5,579 bases of DNA, taken from Actinomycetota bacterium. Its GTDB lineage: Bacteria; Actinomycetota; Actinomycetes; Nanopelagicales; Nanopelagicaceae. The position numbers were made by a program, and so were the translations under genes. Below, piece by piece: positions 1 to 5,579 of this stretch; position 1 is the first letter of the stretch, and each line of letters starts with the position of its first letter. The DNA is taken from assembly GCA_009698515.1 (NCBI GenBank), contig WLQA01000058.1:1-5579 (forward strand), given 5' to 3'. The notes under the pieces were generated by a model. The model had not been told where the DNA came from and did no database searches. It saw only the letters and a program-made list of their open reading frames with translations.

Positions 1-1665
1 ATGATCACCGACACCTCTCGCGTATTACACGCAGCAACTGGAAACAAATTAACCGCTAAGGGTTGGGGACAAGAAGCAGCACTTCGCATGCTGCATAACA
101 ATTTAGATCCAGCAGTTGCAGAACATCCAGAGAACTTGGTTGTTTATGGTGGTCCTGGAAAAGCTGCGCGAAATTGGCAATCCTTTGATGCAATTGTTAA
201 AACACTAACTAATTTAAAAAATGATGAAACAATGCTTGTGCAATCCGGAAAACCTGTTGGTGTATTTCAAACTCATGAATGGGCACCGCGCGTATTAATC
301 GCTAACTCAAACTTGGTAGGAGATTGGGCTAACTGGCCAGAGTTTCGTCGGTTAGAACAACTTGGTTTAACGATGTATGGCCAGATGACAGCTGGTTCTT
401 GGATTTACATTGGCACTCAAGGAATTTTGCAAGGCACATATGAAACATTTGCTGCAGTAGCTAATAAGAGATTTAACGGAACATTACAGGGCACCTTAAC
501 TTTAACTGGTGGCTGTGGTGGCATGGGTGGCGCCCAACCACTTGCTGTAACAATGAACGGTGGCGTTTGTTTAGTTGTTGATATTGATAAGACCAGATTA
601 GAAAAGCGAATTCAAACTAGATATTTAGATGAGATTGCAGACAACATTGATGATGCAATCACTCGTTGTTTAAAAGCCAAAAGTGCTGGCAAACCATTAT
701 CTGTTGGCCTAGTAGGTAATGCAGCTGAGGTTTTTCCTAAGTTATTAAATATGGATGTGGCAATTGATATCGTTACCGATCAAACATCTGCACATGATCC
801 ACTTTCTTATATTCCAATTGGTGTTGCTTATGAGGATGCAGCGCAATTAGCCAAAGATAACCCTGAAGATTTCACTAAGCGCAGCCAAGAGGCAATGGCA
901 AAACATGTTGAAGCAATGGTTGGCTTTATGGATAAAGGTGCTGAAGTATTTGATTACGGTAATTCAATTCGTGATGAAGCACGACAAGGTGGATTCAAAC
1001 GGGCCTTCGCATTTCCCGGTTTTGTTCCGGCTTATATTCGTCCCTTATTTTGTGAAGGTAAAGGTCCATTTCGTTGGGCAGCTCTATCTGGAGATCCAAA
1101 AGATATTTATCGCACCGATAAAGCAGTTCTTGATTTGTTTCCAGAAAATGAAGCGCTGCATCGTTGGATCACGATGGCGCAAGAAAAGGTTGCCTTCCAA
1201 GGATTACCAGCTCGAATTTGTTGGTTAGGTTATGGCGAGCGAGATAAAGCAGGGCTTGCATTTAATGATTTAGTTGCAAAAGGTGAAGTTAAGGCGCCAA
1301 TTGTGATTGGCCGCGATCATTTAGATTGTGGTTCAGTTGCATCTCCATACCGTGAAACTGAATCAATGCTAGATGGCTCTGATGCAATTGCAGATTGGCC
1401 ATTGCTTAATGCAATGGTGAATGTGGCATCTGGTGCATCTTGGGTTTCAATTCATCATGGTGGTGGCGTTGGCATGGGTCGCTCAATTCACGCCGGCCAA
1501 GTATCTGTTGCAGATGGCACACCACTTGCTGCACAAAAATTAGCTCGCGTATTAACAAATGATCCAGGCATGGGTGTTATTCGCCATGTGGATTCAGGTT
1601 ATGAGATTGCAGATACAACTGCTCGCGAAAAGCATGTGCATATTCCAATGTTGGATACTGAATAA
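1..1665 (+). CDS. hutU: Urocanate hydratase (urocanase), HutU
   Basis: Cytosolic NAD+-dependent enzyme of histidine breakdown (EC 4.2.1.49): it adds water to urocanate to give 4-imidazolone-5-propanoate. The 554 residues match the usual family length (about 555). Seen in order: LVVYGG at 46-51; the glycine-rich NAD+ motif GGCGGMGGAQPLA at 170-182; DQTSAHDP at 260-267; FPGFVPAYIRPLFCEGKG from 338; ARICWLGYGER at 404-414, whose Cys407 is the conserved active-site-region cysteine; and HHGGGVGMG at 485-493. All hallmark segments are intact. The ATG is the first base of the window, so neither promoter nor ribosome binding site can be judged and a start further upstream cannot be excluded, although the N-terminus resembles that of relatives. 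It is the first visible gene of a hutU-hutI-hutH run. Identity is essentially certain. Confidence 0.97.
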   Translation: MITDTSRVLHAATGNKLTAKGWGQEAALRMLHNNLDPAVAEHPENLVVYGGPGKAARNWQSFDAIVKTLTNLKNDETMLVQSGKPVGVFQTHEWAPRVLIANSNLVGDWANWPEFRRLEQLGLTMYGQMTAGSWIYIGTQGILQGTYETFAAVANKRFNGTLQGTLTLTGGCGGMGGAQPLAVTMNGGVCLVVDIDKTRLEKRIQTRYLDEIADNIDDAITRCLKAKSAGKPLSVGLVGNAAEVFPKLLNMDVAIDIVTDQTSAHDPLSYIPIGVAYEDAAQLAKDNPEDFTKRSQEAMAKHVEAMVGFMDKGAEVFDYGNSIRDEARQGGFKRAFAFPGFVPAYIRPLFCEGKGPFRWAALSGDPKDIYRTDKAVLDLFPENEALHRWITMAQEKVAFQGLPARICWLGYGERDKAGLAFNDLVAKGEVKAPIVIGRDHLDCGSVASPYRETESMLDGSDAIADWPLLNAMVNVASGASWVSIHHGGGVGMGRSIHAGQVSVADGTPLAAQKLARVLTNDPGMGVIRHVDSGYEIADTTAREKHVHIPMLDTE

Positions 1666-1689
1666 AGAATTAAATAACAAAGTAACAAA

Positions 1690-2856
1690 ATGTCACAAAC
1701 ACTGATTAAAAATATTGGCCTGCTTGTTACTAACAATTCAGAGGTAGATGGCACACCACTTGGTTTAATTGAAAATGCCGCAATTCTTATTGAATCTGGC
1801 AAGGTGAAATGGGTTGGTGCTTCAGAAAGTTCACCAGGTGCTGAAAAGAGTATTGATGCATCAGGCAAGTGTGTAATTCCTGGTTTTGTTGATTCACACA
1901 ATCATTTAATTTTTGCCGGAGATCGCAGTAAAGAGTTTGCAGCTCGGATGGCTGGTCAAAAGTATGAAGCAGGTGGCATCGCCTATACCGTTGAATTAAC
2001 TCGCAAGGCCAGCGATGGTGATTTATTAAGTAATGCCGGGCGCTTGCAACATGAAGCACTGCATAGTGGAACTACAACAATTGAGATTAAATCTGGGTAT
2101 GGTTTAACTGTTAAAGATGAGGTCAGATCACTTTCAATTGCCAAGCAATTAACAACGGAGACCACATTTCTTGGCGCTCATGTTGTGCCAAGTGAGTACA
2201 AAGGCAAAGCAGATGATTATGTTGATTTAGTTTGTGGTCAGATGCTTACCGAGGCAAAGCCATATGCAAAGTGGATAGATGTTTTCTGCGATCGCGGCGC
2301 CTTGACAACTGAGCAAGCGCGCAAAATTTTAAAGGCAGGAATTGCAGCTGGGCTGCAACCTAGATTGCATGCAAATCAATTAGAGCAAGGCGATGGCATT
2401 GCACTCGGCGTTGAACTAGATGCCGCATCTGTTGATCATGTTTCCCACTTTAATCAAAGTGATATTGAAAAATTAGCCAGATCAAAAACCGTTGCCACAT
2501 TATTGCCTGGTGCTGAGTTCTCAACTAGATCTACTTATCCAGATGCTAGAAAATTAATTGACGCTGGTGTGACAGTTGCACTTGCTGCAGATTGCAATCC
2601 TGGAAGTTCATACACAACAAACATGCCGTTAATGATTGCACTTGCAGTACGCGAGATGTTTATGACGCCAGAGCAGGCAGTTTGGTCAGCCACAAAAGGT
2701 GGCGCTCAAGCACTGCGCAGAAGCGATGTTGGCCATTTAGCTGCTGGTGCAACGGCAGATTTTGTAATTTTGAAGGAGAGTTCTTATATTCATCTGGCTT
2801 ATCGGCCAGGAGTTAACTTAATAGATGAGGTATGGCAACATGGCGCAAAAATCTAA
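1690..2856 (+). CDS. hutI: Imidazolonepropionase, HutI
   Basis: Amidohydrolase-superfamily enzyme (EC 3.5.2.7) that hydrolyses 4-imidazolone-5-propanoate to N-formimino-L-glutamate in the cytosol. The 388 residues fit the family. The N-terminal beta-sandwich part (AILIESGKVKWVG, 31-43) precedes the barrel. Metal-ligand candidates are His70 and His72 (DSHNH), His227 (LHANQ) and Asp301 (DCNPG). KSGYG at 134-138, GAHVVP at 162-167 and DH at 249-250 are further conserved stretches; spacing from His227 to His250 equals that between B. subtilis His249 and His272. Gln230 stands where the B. subtilis enzyme has Glu252, a change I associate with actinobacterial members. The gene starts 24 bases after hutU; the preceding bases (AATAACAAAGTAACAAA) hold no purine-rich Shine-Dalgarno site, so translation may depend on coupling or an unstructured leader. 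Its 3' end overlaps hutH. Confidence 0.96.
   Translation: MSQTLIKNIGLLVTNNSEVDGTPLGLIENAAILIESGKVKWVGASESSPGAEKSIDASGKCVIPGFVDSHNHLIFAGDRSKEFAARMAGQKYEAGGIAYTVELTRKASDGDLLSNAGRLQHEALHSGTTTIEIKSGYGLTVKDEVRSLSIAKQLTTETTFLGAHVVPSEYKGKADDYVDLVCGQMLTEAKPYAKWIDVFCDRGALTTEQARKILKAGIAAGLQPRLHANQLEQGDGIALGVELDAASVDHVSHFNQSDIEKLARSKTVATLLPGAEFSTRSTYPDARKLIDAGVTVALAADCNPGSSYTTNMPLMIALAVREMFMTPEQAVWSATKGGAQALRRSDVGHLAAGATADFVILKESSYIHLAYRPGVNLIDEVWQHGAKI
2827..2831 (+). promoter_or_regulatory. Shine-Dalgarno site for hutH, inside hutI
   Basis: GAGGT, a five-base match to the GGAGGTG anti-anti-SD consensus, ends eight bases before the ATG at 2840. It lies within the last codons of hutI and overlaps the alternative upstream ATG at 2825, so it supports 2840 and argues against 2825 as the hutH start. 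The function is inferred from sequence and spacing only. Confidence 0.6.
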
Positions 2857-4390
2857 AACAGTTGTACTAAATACATCTGGTGTTAGCTTTCAAGATGTAA
2901 TTGATGTTGCTCGTTATGGCGCCAAGGTTGAAATAAGCGATGAAGCCAAGAAGGCAATTGATGCATCACGCAAATACATTGATGATTACACAAAGGGTGG
3001 CAAAGCAATTTATGGAGTTTCAACTGGCTTTGGCGCACTAGCCGATAAATTTATTGAGCCAGGAGATCGAGTTCAATTACAAAAATCTTTAATCAGATCA
3101 CATGCTGCAGGTGTTGGCGCACCGGTGGAACGCGAAGTTGTTCGCGCACTAATTTTTTTACGCCTGCGCACAATGACATCTGGTCGCACCGGTGTGCGAT
3201 ATGAATTAGCAAAAACTTATGCAGATTTCTTAAATGCTGGCCTAACTCCAGTAGTTCCTGAGTTTGGCTCACTTGGTTGCAGTGGCGATTTAGCACCCCT
3301 TTCACATTGCGCACTTGCCATGATGGGTGAAGGAAAAGTTCATGATGAAACAGGAAACATTGTTGATTCAGCTATTGCAATGAAGAAAGCTGGAATTACA
3401 CCTATTGAATTACAAGCCAAAGAGGGCTTGGCATTAATCAATGGCACCGATGGCATGCTTGGCATGTTAATTATGGCAATTGCAGATCTGCGCAATCTTT
3501 GCAGCGCAGCTGATATCACCACTGCAATGAGTATTGAAGGCTTACTTGGAACTGACAAAGTTTTTGCACCAGATTTGCATGCACCACTTCGTAAACAATT
3601 AGGTCAGGCAGTATCTGCGGCTAACTTATTTGCACTCCTTAAGGGTTCAGAAATTGTCGCTTCCCACTTTGAGGGCGATACTCGCGTGCAGGATGCATAC
3701 TCACTTCGTTGCGCACCACAGGTTGCAGGGGCAGTACGTGACACAGTTGATTACGCCGAAACTATTGCCGGCCGTGAATTAGATAGCGCAATTGATAATC
3801 CTGTTGTGCAACCAGATGGCCGAGTTGAATCAAATGGCAACTTCCATGGCGCACCTGTTGCATACGTTTTAGATTTCCTAGCAATTGCGGCCGCAGATTT
3901 AGGTTCAATGGCAGAGCGCAGAACAGATCGCATGTTAGATCCAGCAAGATCAATTGGCTTACCTGCATTTTTAGCTCATAACGCCGGTGTTGATTCTGGA
4001 TTAATGATTGCCCAATACACACAAGCAGCTTTAGTTAGTGAGAACAAACGCCTGGCAACACCAGCAAGTGTTGATTCAATTCCAAGCAGTGCGATGCAAG
4101 AGGATCATGTCTCGATGGGATGGTCAGCTGCTCGTAAGCTTCGCAAAGTAGTTGATAACCTGACACATATTTTAGGAATTGAGTTATTAACTGCAGCAAG
4201 AGCAATTGAACTGCGCAAAGGATTAAAGCCAGCAGCAGCAACAGCTGCCGTTATTGCTGAACTTCGCAAAGTTGTTGATCCAATTGGACCAGATCGCTTC
4301 TTGTCTCCAGAGATGGAGGCTTCCTCTGCAATTGTTCGCGATGGTATTGCAGTTGCTGCGGCTAAAAAGGTTGTAACAAACTTAAATTAA
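2840..4390 (+). CDS. hutH: Histidine ammonia-lyase (histidase), HutH
   Basis: First enzyme of the pathway (EC 4.3.1.3): removes ammonia from L-histidine to give trans-urocanate, as a cytosolic homotetramer in studied relatives. The 516 residues match the family (about 510). Numbering from 2840: YGVSTGFG with conserved Tyr58; GSLGCSGDLAPL at 143-154, where Cys147-Ser148-Gly149 is the triad that cyclises to the MIO electrophile; NGTDG with Asn201; QDAYSLR with Gln284, Tyr287 and Arg290; and AMQEDHVSMG with Glu421. All catalytic positions are filled. Most histidases have Ala-Ser-Gly; Cys-Ser-Gly is what I recall for Streptomyces HutH. I chose the ATG at 2840 because GAGGT precedes it at good spacing; an in-frame ATG at 2825 would add five residues. 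The gene overlaps hutI by 17 bases and its stop shares bases with the converging hutG. Confidence 0.97.
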   Translation: MAQKSKTVVLNTSGVSFQDVIDVARYGAKVEISDEAKKAIDASRKYIDDYTKGGKAIYGVSTGFGALADKFIEPGDRVQLQKSLIRSHAAGVGAPVEREVVRALIFLRLRTMTSGRTGVRYELAKTYADFLNAGLTPVVPEFGSLGCSGDLAPLSHCALAMMGEGKVHDETGNIVDSAIAMKKAGITPIELQAKEGLALINGTDGMLGMLIMAIADLRNLCSAADITTAMSIEGLLGTDKVFAPDLHAPLRKQLGQAVSAANLFALLKGSEIVASHFEGDTRVQDAYSLRCAPQVAGAVRDTVDYAETIAGRELDSAIDNPVVQPDGRVESNGNFHGAPVAYVLDFLAIAAADLGSMAERRTDRMLDPARSIGLPAFLAHNAGVDSGLMIAQYTQAALVSENKRLATPASVDSIPSSAMQEDHVSMGWSAARKLRKVVDNLTHILGIELLTAARAIELRKGLKPAAATAAVIAELRKVVDPIGPDRFLSPEMEASSAIVRDGIAVAAAKKVVTNLN

Positions 4391-5295
4391 CGAGATGCAA
4401 CTCCAGCTGCGAATTCAAGTACTAATAATGCAGCCAAGCGAATTGTTCGTTGATCTGCAGAATCTTTTTTAACATCAATTTCAGTTATATCAACCGCACG
4501 CACCTTGCTGTTAGCACCTGCATAAAATGCTGCTTGGCGTAATTCATCGGCGCTAATTCCACCAGGAACAGATGCTGGGCAAGCAGGAACTGCTGTGCGA
4601 TCACAAACATCAACATCTAGGTCAACATATATTTCATCAACCCTGCGATTTAAAACCGAGAAGGCTTCTTTCATTGCATCCTTAATTGATTGGCGACGCA
4701 ATTGATCGCGAGAGATTATGTAGATGCCTTGCTCCTTAGCACGCTCTGTGTACTCGCGGCTATTTGCAAAATCTGAAATACCAATCTGCACAATATTCCT
4801 GCCAGGAACTCCTGCTTGAATTAATCGCCAAACCGGTGAGCCATTAGACATACCATCACGTAGATCATGATGAGCATCTAGCGTTACTAAGCCAACCTTA
4901 GATAAATCTTTAAAGATGGATGATGCAACTGAGAAAGTAATTGAATTATCGCCACCTAGTGCTACCAATGTTTGATAATTCTCTAAAACATTTTCTAACT
5001 TTTTAGCAACGCGTTTTTTGCCATCTTGGCCATCAGGATTAACTACATCACCAAGATCTGTAAAAGTTAACCCACGTAAATCAATATCTTTACTGCCTGC
5101 ATAAGTTGAATACTTTGCTAGCGCTTCTCTGATTGCTTTTGGCGTCAGATGCGCAGAGGTTGGTGAAATTGAACTTTTATGAGCAGGTACTCCCACAAGT
5201 GCTATATCTGCTTTCTTCAGATTTGGCTTAAATAATGAGTTCGCACGAGGCCAAAGACGATCTGAGGGGAGTTTAATTTTTGACATGGTGAGCAT
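4387..5295 (-). CDS. hutG: Formimidoylglutamase (arginase/ureohydrolase family), probable HutG
   Basis: Probable formimidoylglutamase (EC 3.5.3.8), cleaving N-formimino-L-glutamate to L-glutamate and formamide, the last step of the route. The 302 residues fit the ureohydrolase fold. Metal-site motifs: GGDNS at 114-118, DAHHD at 140-144 (ligands Asp140, His142, Asp144), and DVD at 227-229 followed by CDR, in a signature ending PACPASVPGG (237-246); Glu272 in TEID is the likely catalytic acid. Two departures from classical ureohydrolases: Asn117 replaces the usual Mn-ligand His of GGDH, and Arg233 replaces the usual Pro/Ala/Gln. The same pattern is what I recall from actinobacterial HutG. Sequence alone would permit agmatinase or another amidinohydrolase; the neighbouring hutUIH genes decide the call. 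A second in-frame ATG at 5286 gives 299 residues; neither start has a Shine-Dalgarno site. It is on the strand opposite hutUIH, so needs its own promoter. Confidence 0.85.
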   Translation of the reverse strand: MLTMSKIKLPSDRLWPRANSLFKPNLKKADIALVGVPAHKSSISPTSAHLTPKAIREALAKYSTYAGSKDIDLRGLTFTDLGDVVNPDGQDGKKRVAKKLENVLENYQTLVALGGDNSITFSVASSIFKDLSKVGLVTLDAHHDLRDGMSNGSPVWRLIQAGVPGRNIVQIGISDFANSREYTERAKEQGIYIISRDQLRRQSIKDAMKEAFSVLNRRVDEIYVDLDVDVCDRTAVPACPASVPGGISADELRQAAFYAGANSKVRAVDITEIDVKKDSADQRTIRLAALLVLEFAAGVASR

Positions 5296-5311
5296 GGTAC
5301 TTGAGTATTAT
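5280..5311 (+). promoter_or_regulatory. Candidate sigma-70-type promoter of rnpB
   Basis: A perfect -35 box TTGACA (5280-5285) is followed by TATTAT (5306-5311, five of six matches to TATAAT). The predicted start near 5318-5319 falls where the RNase P RNA should begin. The 20-base spacer is longer than the usual 16-18, which lowers confidence; GAGTAT at 5303 would give 17 but matches poorly. The -35 box lies inside the first codons of the divergent hutG gene. Confidence 0.45.
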
Positions 5312-5319
5312 TAAGCCAC

Positions 5320-5579
5320 TGAAGAGTCGTCTGGATCATCGCGTTATTACTTGTAATACCGAGGAAAGTCCGGACTCCAAAGAGCAAGGTGATGGCTAAC
5401 GGCCATCCGGAGAAATCCGCGGGATTAGTGCCACAGAAAATAAACCGCCAAGAAATTGGTAAGGATGAAACGGTGGTGTAAGAGACCACCAGCATTTACG
5501 GCAACGTATATGGCTAGGTAAACCCCACCTGGAGCAAGACCAGATTGTTAGCGTTTGAGAGCTGCTCGCTCGAGTTAAC
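5320..5579 (+). ncRNA. rnpB: RNase P catalytic RNA (class A), 3' part cut off by the window
   Basis: RNA subunit of the ribozyme that removes 5' leaders from pre-tRNAs. The hallmark GAGGAAAGTCCGGACTCC (5361-5378) is the conserved segment holding the 5' strand of helix P4. In order: a P3-like hairpin TATTA/TAATA (5345-5358); GATGGC/GCCATC (5391-5407); the conserved AGTGCCACAGAAA; a short P12 hairpin CCAA-GAAA-TTGG (5448-5459); GGTAAGGATGAAACGG; GGTGGT/ACCACC (5472-5490); TACG-GCAA-CGTA (5497-5508), a GNRA-capped arm fitting P14; then GGTAAACCCCACCTGGAGCAA. The wording is closest to what I recall of actinobacterial RNase P RNAs. The RNA runs off the window end, so the 3' strands of P1, P2 and P4 and the tRNA CCA-binding loop are not visible. 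The 5' end is estimated within a few bases from the promoter and by analogy with E. coli. Confidence 0.95.

Noticed and set aside
905..1228. A 107-codon open frame on the plus strand within hutU
   Set aside because: It lies wholly inside hutU in another frame, its product has no recognisable motif and has the Phe/Lys/Val-rich look of a frame-shifted read. HutU itself is intact across it.
1599..2165. Several open frames on the minus strand across the hutU end and the start of hutI
   Set aside because: They are antisense to strongly conserved genes, mutually overlapping, of low-complexity composition and without ribosome binding sites or family motifs.
2592..2816. A 74-codon open frame on the plus strand within hutI
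   Set aside because: It is an out-of-frame read of hutI (Cys/Ser/Arg-rich product) with no motif; the HutI frame is conserved through it.
3093..4241. Open frames antisense to hutH
   Set aside because: All lie inside the intact hutH frame and their products (Leu/Gln- or Ala/Ser-rich) are what the reverse complement of its codon bias would give.
4380..4420. A terminator at the hutH/hutG junction
   Set aside because: I looked for a GC-rich hairpin followed by a T-run on either strand and saw none convincing by eye.
4387..5295. Calling the minus-strand gene agmatinase or arginase
   Set aside because: Possible from the fold, but the adjacent hutUIH genes supply the formiminoglutamate substrate and the motif set is the one I recall from hut-linked actinobacterial proteins.
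5217..5495. A 92-codon minus-strand open frame running through rnpB into hutG
   Set aside because: It is antisense to conserved RNase P RNA helices and out of frame with hutG; no protein family features.
1..5579. Mobile elements, CRISPR arrays, defence genes, tRNAs or a novel multi-gene system
   Set aside because: No repeat arrays, inverted terminal repeats, transposase or phage motifs, or tRNA folds were seen; every protein frame of substance belongs to histidine catabolism.

Overview
The window carries a histidine-utilisation (hut) cluster followed by the gene for the RNase P catalytic RNA. On the plus strand lie hutU (urocanate hydratase, 1-1665), hutI (imidazolonepropionase, 1690-2856) and hutH (histidine ammonia-lyase, 2840-4390), packed as one likely operon with a 24-base gap and then a 17-base overlap. 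On the minus strand, converging on hutH, lies an arginase-fold gene (4387-5295) that I read as hutG, formimidoylglutamase. After its start, on the plus strand, the 5' two-thirds or so of a class A RNase P RNA (rnpB, from about 5320) runs off the window end.

The organism looks like an actinobacterium of low to moderate GC. Several features recalled from actinobacterial proteins are present: a Cys-Ser-Gly (not Ala-Ser-Gly) prosthetic-group triad in HutH, a His-Ala-Asn-Gln motif in HutI, and a GGDN/DVDVCDR metal-site pattern in HutG. The RNase P RNA also uses the wording I associate with Streptomyces and relatives. Yet the codons are AT-leaning (many TTA, GCA, GAA, AAA, ATT), unlike high-GC soil actinobacteria. 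With the very tight gene packing, this suggests a streamlined freshwater lineage such as the acI/Nanopelagicales group. That placement is inference; no taxonomic marker was searched.

Together the four enzymes convert L-histidine to urocanate (HutH), imidazolonepropionate (HutU), N-formimino-L-glutamate (HutI) and finally L-glutamate plus formamide (HutG). No regulator or histidine transporter is visible. The window opens exactly at the hutU start codon, so the operon promoter and anything upstream are out of view. There is no gene-free stretch over 300 bases.

I found no new biological system here; this is a complete, recognisable catabolic pathway. The points worth a second look are compaction features (convergent stop codons sharing TTAA, the likely rnpB promoter embedded in the start of hutG, a possibly near-leaderless hutG mRNA) and clade-specific active-site substitutions.
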